A DNA stretch of 64,000 nt from an uncultured Corynebacterium sp. (GTDB lineage Bacteria > Actinomycetota > Actinomycetes > Mycobacteriales > Mycobacteriaceae): positions 39,796 through 103,795 of the forward strand of contig NZ_CAMIHD010000008.1 of the NCBI RefSeq assembly GCF_946222835.1. Reading direction: 5' to 3'. The first letter of the stretch is position 1, and every line of letters begins with the position of its first letter. Positions 25,291-33,596 of this stretch are shown here, one piece after another. Under the pieces are notes generated by a model that was not told the DNA's origin, searched no databases, and was given only the letters and a program-made list of their open reading frames with translations. A program made the translations under genes and the position numbers.

Positions 25291-25306
25291 AATTAAAGCT
25301 TTAATT
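25291..25306. promoter_or_regulatory. Perfect 16-bp palindrome between the ABC operon and dinB
   Basis: AATTAAAGCTTTAATT is fully self-complementary. It sits 86 bp upstream of the ATPase start and 58 bp upstream of dinB, so it could be an operator for either promoter. No known Corynebacterium regulator was matched. Confidence 0.4.
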
Positions 25307-25350
25307 AACAGCACGCAAACACCCAGGAGTGCATGTAGAGGTACGCCTAT

Positions 25351-25356
25351 TAGACT
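25351..25356 (+). promoter_or_regulatory. Putative leaderless -10 element for dinB (TAGACT)
   Basis: TAGACT is followed by 7 nt and ATG 25364, and no ribosome site is visible. No LexA box of the TCGAA-type corynebacterial consensus was seen nearby. Confidence 0.5.
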
Positions 25357-25363
25357 GGGCCGC

Positions 25364-26752
25364 ATGCAACGCTGGGTTTTACATATCGACATGGACGCGT
25401 TTTTCGCCTCCGTCGAGCAGTTGACCCGGCCTACGCTGCAGGGGCGTCCCGTTTTGGTGGGAGGCACCAGTGGGCGCGGCGTGGTGGCTGGCGCCTCCTA
25501 TGAAGCGCGCGAGTACGGCGCGCATTCGGCCATGCCGATGTATCGCGCGCAGCAGCTTGTTGGACTTCGCGCGGTGGTAGTGCAGCCGCGCCGGGCGGTG
25601 TATGCGGCGGCGTCGCGGCGCGTATTTGGAATCATCGCGCAGCACGTGGAGGTCATCGAGCAGCTTTCCATCGATGAGGCCTTTATGGAACCCGCCGCCC
25701 TGGAAGGGGCGAGCGCGGAGGAGGTCAAGCGCTGGGCGGATGAGCTGCGCGCGCTCATTCGGGAAGAGACGGGCCTGCCGTGCTCCATTGGGGCAGGATC
25801 GGGCAAACAATTTGCCAAGATCGGATCGGGCGAAGCGAAGCCTGATGGCACCTTTGTTATCCCAGCGGAGCGCCAGCTAGATATGCTGCACCCCCTTGCG
25901 GTGAACAAGCTGTGGGGAGTCGGTCCGGTGACCGGAGCGAAGCTCAAGTCCATCGGCGTAGAAACCATTGGACAGCTCGCGGCGATGACGCGCAAGGAAG
26001 TAGAGATTTCCATCGGCAGTGTGGTGGGGCTGCAGCTGTGGCAGCTGGCCCGCGGTATTGATGACCGAGAGGTGGCGCCGCGTGCTATTTCTAAGCAGAT
26101 TTCTACCGAGCACACCTACCCGAAGGATCTGCTAACCGTGCCGGAGGTCGATGCGGCTATAGCCCGCGCGGCGGAGGGCGCGCACCGCCGGCTGCTCAAA
26201 GACGGGCGCGGCGCGCGCACGGTAACGGTGAAGCTGCGTATGGCGGATTTCCATATTGAGTCACGGTCGACTACCTTGCCGTACGCGACTGACGACGCCG
26301 CCGTGCTCACCGCCGCCGCCTTCAAGCTCGCCCGCTATCCGGATGAGCTAGGGCCCATCCGCCTGGTGGGGGTGAGCTATTCGGGGCTTGAAACCGCCCG
26401 CCAAGACGTACTGTTCCCAGAATTAGACCGCGAAATCGTGCGCCCCGCGCCGGCGGATACGGATTATGAAACCGGGGTGAGCGACGACGTTGTTCCGCCA
26501 GTGCCGACACCGACGGTGACGGTGGAAGAAGAAACCGATAACCACTGGCATGCTACGCAAGACGTATTCCACCCCGAATATGGCCACGGTTGGATTCAAG
26601 GTGCCGGGCATGGGGTAGTGAGCGTGCGCTTCGAAACTCGTGCCACGGGGCCTGGCCGTACCAAGTCTTTCGCGGCCGATGATCCTGCGCTCGTGCCGGC
26701 GGATCCGCTCGACTCGCTCGATTGGCAGGATTGGCTCACCGTCGAGGATTAA
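25364..26752 (+). CDS. dinB: DNA polymerase IV (Y family)
   Basis: DinB carries out translesion synthesis. The 462-residue protein has the catalytic Asp motif HIDMDAFFASVEQ at the N-terminus, SIDEAFME (about residue 101; the family usually has SIDEAYLD), PCSIGAGSGKQFAKIGSGEAKPDG, and the little-finger domain (ISTEHTYPKDL onward). Beyond about residue 370 there is an extra C-terminal domain (HATQDVFHPEYGHGWIQGAG) ending in SLDWQDWLTVED, as in other corynebacterial DinB proteins. It is convergent with the asparaginase gene, 4 bp apart. Confidence 0.93.
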   Translation: MQRWVLHIDMDAFFASVEQLTRPTLQGRPVLVGGTSGRGVVAGASYEAREYGAHSAMPMYRAQQLVGLRAVVVQPRRAVYAAASRRVFGIIAQHVEVIEQLSIDEAFMEPAALEGASAEEVKRWADELRALIREETGLPCSIGAGSGKQFAKIGSGEAKPDGTFVIPAERQLDMLHPLAVNKLWGVGPVTGAKLKSIGVETIGQLAAMTRKEVEISIGSVVGLQLWQLARGIDDREVAPRAISKQISTEHTYPKDLLTVPEVDAAIARAAEGAHRRLLKDGRGARTVTVKLRMADFHIESRSTTLPYATDDAAVLTAAAFKLARYPDELGPIRLVGVSYSGLETARQDVLFPELDREIVRPAPADTDYETGVSDDVVPPVPTPTVTVEEETDNHWHATQDVFHPEYGHGWIQGAGHGVVSVRFETRATGPGRTKSFAADDPALVPADPLDSLDWQDWLTVED

Positions 26753-26756
26753 CCAT

Positions 26757-27644
26757 CTAGTGCGGGAAGAACTCAGCTGGGTCGGTGCCGGTGGCCAATG
26801 CTGCTGCCAGCAGGATGCGCGCCTGGCTCGGGCGGAAAGAACCGGCGTTAATAGCGCCCAGCTTTCCAAGGCTCGCGCCACCGCCATCGCCGCCGTAGGC
26901 CAGTGCCGTGGGGCCGTATGGTGTGCGGGTAGAAATGACGACGGGGAGGCCGGCGCGGAGGGCGTCGGCAAGCGCGCGGCCCATGTCCTGGCCCATATTG
27001 CCCGAGCCCATGGCCTCGACAATGAGCCCGGTGGTCGAGGAGGCCACGGCGGCGTCCACCAGCAAGCGCCCAGCCCCCGGATAGGCGGGGATGATCTCTA
27101 CCTGCTGCGGCGCCAGCGGGGCAGGGCTAAGGCGTGGAGTGGAGCCAGGCACGGCCAGGGATTCAAATCCGCGCAAGTCGCTGGTGTGCCGCTTGCGTGC
27201 ACCGCGGGCCGGGATGGTGGCACCGCCAAAGCAGAGATAGACCCCAGGGCGTCCACTAGCCGCAAGCTCGCGGGCATCGCGCAGATTCGTGGGGCCGTCG
27301 GCCGCGGGGTGATCGTAGGAACGCTGCGCACCTGTGAGCACGATAGGCTTTGCCCCGCTACAGAAAATTTCTAGCGCCAGCGCTGTTTCTTCCATGGAAT
27401 CGGTGCCGTGGGTGATGATCACGCCGCCGATGTCCTCCCGTGCCATTTGCGAGTTGACTACCGCAATGAGTTCGTCGAGGTCGGCCAAAGTAATAGAAGA
27501 GGAGTCGAGCTGGCGAAACTCCACCACCTCGGCGTCGATATCAGCGGCAAGGGCCGCGCCGGAGACGGTGGGAACCAGGGAACCATCGGCCACGGTGGTA
27601 CACGCAATAGTGCCGCCGGTGGCGATCAAAGCAATTCGGGTCAT
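26757..27644 (-). CDS. L-asparaginase, type I-like
   Basis: Asparaginase hydrolyses asparagine to aspartate and ammonia. The 295-residue protein has both active-site blocks: IALIATGGTIACT (first catalytic Thr) and ITHGTDSMEETA (second Thr-Asp pair). VLTGAQRSYDHPAADGPTN and YGPTALAYGGDGGG follow. There is no signal peptide, so the enzyme is probably cytoplasmic. ATG 27644 is chosen because TAATCT lies exactly 7 nt upstream, a leaderless layout, and because family proteins begin with this TR-IALIATGG segment. The alternative GTG 27674 adds 10 residues. Confidence 0.92.
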   Translation of the reverse strand: MTRIALIATGGTIACTTVADGSLVPTVSGAALAADIDAEVVEFRQLDSSSITLADLDELIAVVNSQMAREDIGGVIITHGTDSMEETALALEIFCSGAKPIVLTGAQRSYDHPAADGPTNLRDARELAASGRPGVYLCFGGATIPARGARKRHTSDLRGFESLAVPGSTPRLSPAPLAPQQVEIIPAYPGAGRLLVDAAVASSTTGLIVEAMGSGNMGQDMGRALADALRAGLPVVISTRTPYGPTALAYGGDGGGASLGKLGAINAGSFRPSQARILLAAALATGTDPAEFFPH

Positions 27645-27651
27645 GCCCTTA

Positions 27652-27657
27652 AGATTA
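27652..27657 (-). promoter_or_regulatory. Putative leaderless -10 element for the asparaginase gene (TAATCT)
   Basis: On the minus strand, TAATCT is followed by 7 nt and ATG 27644. Confidence 0.45.
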
Positions 27658-27752
27658 AAGAAATCTCCGCCCACGCGGCGGGCGCAGCCCGGAAAAAGCT
27701 GGTGCAGCTGTAAACTGATGGGAGTTTAAAACCCAGACGTGAGGAGTTAGAA

Positions 27753-28403
27753 GTGAAATTCCGCAAGTTTAGCGCCGCGTGCCTCGCACTGACCGCGGCC
27801 ACCGCCCTGGCCGCCTGCTCTTCCGATGATGAGCAAGACGATTCCGCCGCCACCAATACCGAGGCGCAGGAATCCGCCTCCTCCGACGGCGATTCCGCCG
27901 CCCCGGCCCTGCCGTCCCCGGCGGACCTGAACGCTATTTTGGCTAAGGCTACCGATCCAAATGCCTCCGAGCAGGAAAAGACCGCCACCGTGCAAGGCGG
28001 CGAGACTGCACCGGAGATCTTTGACACCATGGCCCAGTCCAAGGCGGAATCCGGCGCCGAGTTCGAGGTCGTTGACCCCGTACTGCCGGGCTATGACCCA
28101 CAGTCCGTGCTGACCACCGTGAACTTCACCACCGCTGACGGCCAGCAGCAGACCGCTGACCAGGTGGAATTCGTCTACGAAAATGGCACCTGGAAGCTTT
28201 CCAAGGCCTGGGCTTGCACGCTCATCCAAAACACCGTGCCGCCAGAGCAAGTTCCGGAAATGTGCGCGGACACCGGCGCCGGAGCCTCCGCACCCGCTCC
28301 GGCACCGGCAGAGGGGGACGCTGCTCCTGCCGAGGGCGATGCCCCCGCTGCCGGCGCCGAACAGGCCCCAGCCGAGGCCCCGGTAGAAGCCCCAGCTGAG
28401 TAA
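27753..28403 (+). CDS. Lipoprotein resembling mycobacterial MTB12 (low-molecular-weight antigen)
   Basis: A 216-residue lipoprotein with lipobox LAAC (Cys 22), an acidic linker, and a compact domain (about residues 50-150) resembling the MTB12/CFP-2 antigen family: PADLNAILAKATDPNASEQE, VLTTVNFTTADG, FVYENGTWKLSKAWACTLI. The C-terminal 45 residues are low-complexity Ala/Pro/Glu/Gly and could span or contact the wall. GTG 27753 follows GAGGAG. It ends base-to-base against the next convergent gene. Confidence 0.8.
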   Translation: MKFRKFSAACLALTAATALAACSSDDEQDDSAATNTEAQESASSDGDSAAPALPSPADLNAILAKATDPNASEQEKTATVQGGETAPEIFDTMAQSKAESGAEFEVVDPVLPGYDPQSVLTTVNFTTADGQQQTADQVEFVYENGTWKLSKAWACTLIQNTVPPEQVPEMCADTGAGASAPAPAPAEGDAAPAEGDAPAAGAEQAPAEAPVEAPAE

Positions 28404-29345
28404 CTAGGAGAAATTCAGTTCCGTCAGGCTCGACTGCACCACCCGCAGCTCCGAGCCGGCGGCGCCGTAAATGACCTTCGTGTCGAATGACACGTCACCG
28501 CCCACGGGCAGCGGCTGGGTGAGATCCACCGTGATACTGCCCTTGGATTCGGTGCGGGAGTCTAAAACCTTGAGCTCCTTATTTTCCAGCTCCGTGCCCT
28601 GGGCTTGCCCCTCAAAGGACAGTGCGCCTAGCGACGGCCGTTGTTCTACCTCCACGTTGAGCTTCACCTGGTCTCCCTCGATGGAATCGACCGTATAACG
28701 CGTGGTTTGCAATAGGGTGGACTCGCCGGTGACGCGAGAATCCACGGTCCAGCTCGCGCCTTTGCCCACCTCCTCGGTAGGGAAAACCACCGGCAGGGCA
28801 GTCAGCTTCATAATCGCTTGTTCGACCGCTCCGCGGGCTTCATCCGTGGCATCTTGGGGCGCAGCCAAGCGCAGCGAATTCATCTGGCCAGTATCTTGGC
28901 CGCGCCAGCCAAATTGGAATCCCTCGGCCGAGGAGACGTCGGTATCTCCGGAGGTTTCCGGGGTACCGGCCGTAACGAAAGCATTGCGGGTGGCTGGTAG
29001 TTGATCTTCCACGTCCTCGCTGGCTTCATCTACCTTGGCTGAAAGCGGCAGGGAAGTAGTGGTGGAGTCGACGTCGGAGGCTTGGAACTTCTCGGCCGCT
29101 GACTTTTTGAGCAGGTCCTGCGAAAAGCCTTCGGTAACGCGGTAATTAACGTCCTGTGTGGAGTCAATATCGCGGTATTCCAGGAGCTTTTTCTCCCCGG
29201 CACCGGGGTTATCCACGGTGACACGCGGGGCGTCGATAGTCAGGCCCACGGGCTGTTCCACCGCGGGTCCCGGCTTTTCATAGGAACACGCCGTAAGTGC
29301 TACGGCGGCTGTGGTCAGGGCTGCAAAAACTTTGACTCGAAACAC
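28404..29345 (-). CDS. Predicted surface lipoprotein, unknown function
   Basis: A 313-residue protein with signal peptide and lipobox LTAC (Cys 20 from GTG 29345). A beta-rich body follows (VTVDNPGAGEKKLLEYRDID, YRVTEGFSQDLLKK, GASWTVDSRVTGESTLLQTT, ELRVVQSSLTELNFS). I do not recognise a family with confidence; similar proteins of unknown function are common in corynebacteria. GTG 29345 is preferred to TTG 29354 because TATTTT lies exactly 7 nt upstream. It is divergent from lspA, whose product would process this protein's signal peptide. Confidence 0.82.
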   Translation of the reverse strand: MFRVKVFAALTTAAVALTACSYEKPGPAVEQPVGLTIDAPRVTVDNPGAGEKKLLEYRDIDSTQDVNYRVTEGFSQDLLKKSAAEKFQASDVDSTTTSLPLSAKVDEASEDVEDQLPATRNAFVTAGTPETSGDTDVSSAEGFQFGWRGQDTGQMNSLRLAAPQDATDEARGAVEQAIMKLTALPVVFPTEEVGKGASWTVDSRVTGESTLLQTTRYTVDSIEGDQVKLNVEVEQRPSLGALSFEGQAQGTELENKELKVLDSRTESKGSITVDLTQPLPVGGDVSFDTKVIYGAAGSELRVVQSSLTELNFS

Positions 29346-29352
29346 GCTTACC

Positions 29353-29358
29353 AAAATA
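29353..29358 (-). promoter_or_regulatory. Putative leaderless -10 element for the 28404-29345 lipoprotein (TATTTT)
   Basis: TATTTT, 7 nt, then GTG 29345 on the minus strand. It faces the lspA -10 only 15 bp away. Confidence 0.4.
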
Positions 29359-29373
29359 CCGGACGCTGCCGTT

Positions 29374-29379
29374 TAGAAT
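29374..29379 (+). promoter_or_regulatory. Putative leaderless -10 element for lspA (TAGAAT)
   Basis: TAGAAT is followed by 7 nt and GTG 29387, with no ribosome site between them. Confidence 0.55.
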
Positions 29380-29386
29380 AGACCGG

Positions 29387-29878
29387 GTGAGTCAAAAACG
29401 AAGGAGCAAGACAGGACTTATCGCCGCGATAGTCATCGCCGTGGCGCTGGTGGACCAAGCCGTAAAACAGTTAATGCTTTCCATTCTCACGGAGGGCGAG
29501 CCCCTGCCGATCATTAGGGACTGGTTCCGGTTTACCCTGCTTTTTAACCCTGGCGCCGCCTTTTCCATGGGCGGGGAGGGATCTACGTGGCTGTTTACTA
29601 CCATCCAATTGGTCTTTGTGCTCGGCGTGGCTATAGCCGCACCGCGCATTACCCACTCCGGTCAGGCAGTAGGCCTAGCGCTCATTGCTGGCGGTGCCCT
29701 GGGCAATTTCGCCGACCGCATCTTCCGCGACCCCGGCTTCTGGTTCGGTCACGTGGTGGACTATATTTCGGTCGGTTCTTTCGCCGTGTTCAATATCGCA
29801 GATGCGGCGATCACCTGCGGAGTGGTGCTTTTCATTATCGCCATGGTGTTGGAGGAAAGGAAGGCCGAGCATGAATAG
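29387..29878 (+). CDS. lspA: Lipoprotein signal peptidase II LspA
   Basis: LspA removes signal peptides from prolipoproteins in the membrane, after Lgt has added diacylglycerol. The 163-residue, four-helix protein carries the family motifs: VDQAVKQ, FNPGAAFSMG, GGALGNFADRIFRDPG with GHVVDYI (first catalytic Asp), and FAVFNIADAAITCG (second catalytic Asp). It overlaps the following pseudouridine synthase gene by 8 bp (ATGAATAG), a common pairing in actinobacteria. Confidence 0.95.
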   Translation: MSQKRRSKTGLIAAIVIAVALVDQAVKQLMLSILTEGEPLPIIRDWFRFTLLFNPGAAFSMGGEGSTWLFTTIQLVFVLGVAIAAPRITHSGQAVGLALIAGGALGNFADRIFRDPGFWFGHVVDYISVGSFAVFNIADAAITCGVVLFIIAMVLEERKAEHE

Positions 29879-30797
29879 GCAGATGCGCAGCTTCCCCGTC
29901 CCTGAAGGGCTAGAAGGCATGCGTGCCGACGCCGCCCTGGCTAAGCTCCTTGGCCTTTCCCGCAGCGCCACCGCGCAGCTGTGCGCTGAGGGCAGTGTGA
30001 CCATTGATTCCCAAGAACTGGGCAAGTCCGAGCGTTTGACCTCCGGCAATGTGGTCTCCGTGCTTTTGCCGGAGCCAGAAAAGCCGCTGCTGCCGCGCGA
30101 GGAGCTCGTCGAAGGCATGGACGTGCTCTATAGCGATGCCGATATCATCTGCGTGCATAAGCCGGTGGGTGTGGCTGCGCACCCGAGCGTGGGGTGGGAC
30201 GGGCCGACGGTGATTGGTGGGCTGCGCGCGGCCGGTTATACCGTGGCTTCGTCCGGGCCGACCGAGCGCCAGGGCATCGTGCACCGCCTCGATGTGGGCA
30301 CGTCTGGCGTGATGGTCGTGGCTTCCTCGGAGCGCGCTTATTCCGCGCTCAAGCATGCCTTTAAGTACCGCAGCGTAAAAAAGACCTACCACGCTGTGGT
30401 GCAGGGCCTGCCGGATCCCATCGAGGGCACCGTCGATGCGCCCATCGGCCGCCACCCCAAGTCGGGTTGGAAATTCGCCGTGCTTGACGACGGCAAAGCG
30501 GCCGTCACCCATTACAGCCTCATCGAGGCATTCCGCGAGGCTAGCCTCATCGAGGTGCACTTGGAGACCGGCCGCACCCACCAGATCCGCGTGCACATGT
30601 CCGCCACCGGCCACCCGTGCGTGGGCGATCCGATGTACGGCTCGGATCCCAACCTGGCTAAGCGCCTTGGGCTTCAGCGCCAGTGGCTGCACGCGGTAAA
30701 GCTCGGCTTTACCCACCCCGGCACCGGCAAGTGGTTCGAGATTGAAGCGCCGTACCCGGCCGATCTCGAGCACGCTTTGGAGGTTCTGCGGGGATGA
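29871..30797 (+). CDS. rluD: RluD-type 23S rRNA pseudouridine synthase
   Basis: A 308-residue protein with an N-terminal S4 domain (MRADAALAKLLGLSRSATAQ) and a RluA/RluD catalytic domain. The catalytic Asp lies in GIVHRLDVGTSGVMVVA, followed by YHAVVQGLPDPIEGTVDAP, LETGRTHQIRVHM and HPCVGDPMYG. ATG 29871 lies inside lspA and has AGGAAAGGAAG upstream. The exact uridine target cannot be told from sequence. Confidence 0.92.
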   Translation: MNRQMRSFPVPEGLEGMRADAALAKLLGLSRSATAQLCAEGSVTIDSQELGKSERLTSGNVVSVLLPEPEKPLLPREELVEGMDVLYSDADIICVHKPVGVAAHPSVGWDGPTVIGGLRAAGYTVASSGPTERQGIVHRLDVGTSGVMVVASSERAYSALKHAFKYRSVKKTYHAVVQGLPDPIEGTVDAPIGRHPKSGWKFAVLDDGKAAVTHYSLIEAFREASLIEVHLETGRTHQIRVHMSATGHPCVGDPMYGSDPNLAKRLGLQRQWLHAVKLGFTHPGTGKWFEIEAPYPADLEHALEVLRG

Positions 30798-31330
30798 GGA
30801 AGGTCTACCGGCGGCGTCGGCTAGCGGCCCTGGCAGTTCTTGCCGTGCTTTTCCTTGCCGCGCTCGCGGTCTTCGGTGCCTTAGGGACCCAGGCTTCTTC
30901 GCAGGTGCAAGGCGATCAGCTCGGCCCGGATGGCGAGACGCGCGCGGAGTATATTGCGCGCGTGTCCGGCAGCGACATTCCAGACGCGCCTGCCTACGCC
31001 CTTGTCACCTTCGACGAGGATTTGCCACCCGTAGCCGCCGCGGCCGCCGTTGCCGCGGCCCCGCGCATGGATGCCATCCTTATTGGCTCCACCGCCCCCA
31101 TCGACGTCCCCGAACCCACCGCCGGCGAGGATCGCGCCGCCGTTATCCAACGTGCCTTCGACCGCATCGATGCCTCCTATGGGCAGCGCCCCTCCGCGGT
31201 GAGCGCCGCCGTGGTGTGGGGGTCGGGCGCCCAGCTTGCCGACGTCGCCTCCACCCCCTCCGTCGCCGCCGTCGAACCCGCGCCTGCCGACGCCGCCTGG
31301 GGTAGCTTCGCCATCCGCCCTCCCAGCTAA
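30794..31330 (+). CDS. Membrane-anchored protein of unknown function
   Basis: A 178-residue protein with a basic start, one membrane helix (about residues 9-30) and an extracytoplasmic Ala/Pro-rich domain (YIARVSGSDIPDAPAYALVT onwards). Its ATG overlaps the rluD stop by 4 bp. I see no enzyme motif. The 3' part contains one copy of the repeated 11-mer GCTTGCCGACG. Confidence 0.75.
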   Translation: MRKVYRRRRLAALAVLAVLFLAALAVFGALGTQASSQVQGDQLGPDGETRAEYIARVSGSDIPDAPAYALVTFDEDLPPVAAAAAVAAAPRMDAILIGSTAPIDVPEPTAGEDRAAVIQRAFDRIDASYGQRPSAVSAAVVWGSGAQLADVASTPSVAAVEPAPADAAWGSFAIRPPS

Positions 31331-31377
31331 TTTCGCCCTCCTGGCCCCTGTGGCGCGCGGTGGCCGTCCAGTGCTTT

Positions 31378-31383
31378 TAGCAT
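31378..31383 (+). promoter_or_regulatory. Putative leaderless -10 element for HNH copy 2 (TAGCAT)
   Basis: TAGCAT is followed by 7 nt and ATG 31391, matching the arrangement at HNH copy 1. Confidence 0.5.
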
Positions 31384-31390
31384 CTAGGGC

Positions 31391-32419
31391 ATGGAACACA
31401 TTCGGGCTTATATCGCGGCGCTCAACTCGGCGATGGACATCCTCGCCGAGGCCGCCGATGCCTCCGCCGCGGACCTTACCGCCGTCGGCATGCCCGATGC
31501 AGAAGCAGAATCCGTAGCGCAGCTCGCGCAGGTCTACTTCGGGATCACCCGCTTTCGCCGCCGCCAACGCCGCGCGGTGGACGGGGCCCGCCGCAACCGG
31601 CATTCGCTGCCGACGCTAGAGGTCATCGAAAAGCATGCCCGGCGCGCGCCCACGCAAGCCCGCGCCTGGGCCCTGCGCGCCGAGCTCACCCATATCGCGT
31701 GCGATACGCGGGAGATGGAAAGGCGTGCCCGCACAAAGCTGCGTGAGATGCGCGCGCCGCGCGAACCCAAGCCGGGGGTGCGGTTGCGGCGCCGCGCCGC
31801 CGGCAAACCCTGGACGCTGTCTATCACCGGCCCTTCTGCGCTGATTGCAGAACTTCACCAGCATGTCGGCTCGCTTGCCGACGTCGCTTCCTTCTTCCGC
31901 ACCGGTTCCGGCGCCGCCACCTCTACCGTGCGCACCAACGTTGTGGTGCCGCTGGATAAGTTGGTCGGCGTGGCCCATGGCAGCGACGATGTGGTGCTGA
32001 CCATGACCAATGGCGCGCAGATTACGGGTGCTGAATTGGCCCAGCGTGCGCTTGCCGAGGAGGGATTTGTCACCCTGCTCCACCCCGTAGAGGGCCCAGT
32101 GAACCTGTACCGCATGCGCCGCGGGGCCACCTGGAAACAGTTCATGATGGCCGCGGCGGAAAATCCCACCTGCCCGGTCAAGGGATGCAATAAACCTGCC
32201 GATGAGTGCCAGGTCCATCACATCTTCAGTTGGGCCGGCGGCGGGTGGACGAATGCGAAGAATCTCACCACCGCCTGCGCCTATCACAATGGCCGCAATG
32301 ATGATCACCGCACCGGGCCGCCGCGCAACGGCCGCTTCGAGCGCACGGCCCGCGGCGTGCGCTGGGTCAACCCCTGGGAGGAGCCCCCGCCGGATCTGGT
32401 TGACACTAGCCCTACCTAG
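31391..32419 (+). CDS. HNH endonuclease domain protein (DUF222/13E12-like), copy 2
   Basis: A 342-residue paralogue of the 14404-15405 product, clearly similar along its length. Shared segments include YFGITRFRRRQRRAVDGARR, VVPLDKLVGVAHGSDDVVLT, FVTLLHPVEGPVNLYRMRR and the HNH region (CNKPADECQVHH, FSWAGGGWTNAKNLTTACAY, HNGRNDD). The first copy has SHGG where this one has AGGG, so a His in the fold differs. No IS-like ends or direct repeats flank either copy. Function unknown, possibly a homing-type or housekeeping nuclease. Confidence 0.85.
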   Translation: MEHIRAYIAALNSAMDILAEAADASAADLTAVGMPDAEAESVAQLAQVYFGITRFRRRQRRAVDGARRNRHSLPTLEVIEKHARRAPTQARAWALRAELTHIACDTREMERRARTKLREMRAPREPKPGVRLRRRAAGKPWTLSITGPSALIAELHQHVGSLADVASFFRTGSGAATSTVRTNVVVPLDKLVGVAHGSDDVVLTMTNGAQITGAELAQRALAEEGFVTLLHPVEGPVNLYRMRRGATWKQFMMAAAENPTCPVKGCNKPADECQVHHIFSWAGGGWTNAKNLTTACAYHNGRNDDHRTGPPRNGRFERTARGVRWVNPWEEPPPDLVDTSPT

Positions 32420-32431
32420 GCGCCTGCCGCG

Positions 32432-32437
32432 TAGGCT
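32432..32437 (+). promoter_or_regulatory. Putative -10 element (TAGGCT) for the small membrane gene
   Basis: TAGGCT is followed by 6 nt and ATG 32444, with no ribosome site. Confidence 0.35.
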
Positions 32438-32443
32438 AGACCT

Positions 32444-32713
32444 ATGTTCTCGCAGCAGCCTTTTTCGCAGTGGATGCCGAACTATAAATTTGCCTATATC
32501 GCCGCCTGGGCCGCGGCGATGGTCTCTGGCATCGCACTGCTTATTGGCCTCGTTTCCGGCGGCACCCCGATGACGCTGGTGTTTTCCGCGATCGTTTGCG
32601 CCTTTGGCATCTTTCTTATCGTAGTGATGCCGCGCTGGGCGCTGGAAGCGGAGGAGGAACAGGCCGCGCGTCGTCGTGCCCGCGCCGCCCGCGAGGAACT
32701 CAGGCGCTCCTAG
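32444..32713 (+). CDS. Small membrane protein, unknown function
   Basis: An 89-residue protein with two hydrophobic helices (about residues 16-39 and 44-66) and a highly charged Glu/Arg tail (EAEEEQAARRRARAAREELR). The 3' end overlaps the convergent rarD gene by 14 bp. No family was recognised. Confidence 0.7.
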   Translation: MFSQQPFSQWMPNYKFAYIAAWAAAMVSGIALLIGLVSGGTPMTLVFSAIVCAFGIFLIVVMPRWALEAEEEQAARRRARAAREELRRS

Positions 32714-33551
32714 CCATGCGCACTAAGTCGGCCACGTAGATCGCTACCGCTAAGCCGATGATGCCGAAGCCAATCCACCGGTGGGGCGAAAAGTGTTCGT
32801 GGGTGACGAAAAGCGCCCACAGCATTTGCATGATGGGGGTGAGGTATTGGAGCATGCCGATCGTCGATAAGCGCAGCGTCCGCGCGCCCTCTGCAAAGCA
32901 AAGAAGCGGCAGTGCGGTGATTAAGCCGGCGCTTAACAAAAGCAGCGCGTGGCCGGTGCCTCCGCTCGCGAAGGTGCCTTGGCCGCTACTTTCTAGCCAC
33001 AGGATGTAGCCCACCGCTAGTGGCGACATCACGAGCGCCTCCGCCGCAACCGAGACGGCCGAGGACACCCGCACCTGCTTTTTGAGCAGCCCATAAATTC
33101 CGAAGCTGAAGGCCAGCAACAGCGAAATATAGGGCGCCTGGCCGGTAAAGAATGTCAAATACAGCACCGCGATGGCCGCAACTCCCACCGCGCCGGCCTG
33201 CCACGGCCGCAGCCGCTCCTTGAGAAACACCATGCCGAGGGCAACCGATACGAGGGGATTGATGAAGTACCCCAGCGCCGCGTCGGCTACGTGGTTGCTA
33301 TTAATCGCCACCACGTAGGTGCCCCAATTGGCCGTGATGAATACTCCCGCGGCCGCGAGCCATCCCCACGTGCGCTTGTCCATGCGCACGAATTCGCGCC
33401 ATCGGCCGGCGAGGCACAAAAATCCCGTGACCAACACCGCGGTCCACAGCACGCGGTGGGCCAAAATCTCTAGCGGCGATGCCGGCAACAGGAGAGGGAA
33501 GAATGCGGGGAAAAATCCCCACATGATATAGGCGGCGAGCGTGTAGAGCAT
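32700..33551 (-). CDS. rarD: RarD-type EamA transporter
   Basis: A 283-residue, 10-helix drug/metabolite transporter of the RarD subfamily (LAAYIMWGFFPAFFPLL, EILAHRVLWTAVLV, NWGTYVVAINSNHVADAALG, YFINPLVSVALGMVFLKERL, LQYLTPIMQMLWALFVTHE). The substrate is unknown. ATG 33551 is chosen because TATTAT lies 6 nt upstream, and E. coli RarD-like N-termini align with LAAYIMWG. ATG 33569 would add six residues. It is divergent from dnaE with only 45 bp between starts. Confidence 0.88.
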   Translation of the reverse strand: MLYTLAAYIMWGFFPAFFPLLLPASPLEILAHRVLWTAVLVTGFLCLAGRWREFVRMDKRTWGWLAAAGVFITANWGTYVVAINSNHVADAALGYFINPLVSVALGMVFLKERLRPWQAGAVGVAAIAVLYLTFFTGQAPYISLLLAFSFGIYGLLKKQVRVSSAVSVAAEALVMSPLAVGYILWLESSGQGTFASGGTGHALLLLSAGLITALPLLCFAEGARTLRLSTIGMLQYLTPIMQMLWALFVTHEHFSPHRWIGFGIIGLAVAIYVADLVRMARSA

Positions 33552-33557
33552 CACAAA

Positions 33558-33563
33558 ATAATA
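33558..33563 (-). promoter_or_regulatory. Putative leaderless -10 element for rarD (TATTAT)
   Basis: TATTAT lies 6 nt upstream of ATG 33551 on the minus strand, within the 45-bp rarD-dnaE gap. Confidence 0.4.
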
Positions 33564-33583
33564 GCCCATTTTGACCGCCCCGC

Positions 33584-33589
33584 TATGAT
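33584..33589 (+). promoter_or_regulatory. Putative leaderless -10 element for dnaE (TATGAT)
   Basis: TATGAT stands exactly 7 nt before ATG 33597. The two in-frame ATGs at 33585 and 33588 fall inside this box, and no ribosome site exists, so a leaderless dnaE mRNA starting at 33597 is the simplest reading. Confidence 0.55.
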
Positions 33590-33596
33590 GAGCCGC

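Noticed and set aside
28401..28406. Zero-gap convergent stops (TAA/CTA) as a possible fused or frameshifted gene
   Set aside because: Both proteins are complete lipoproteins on opposite strands; the abutting stops are simply compact packing.
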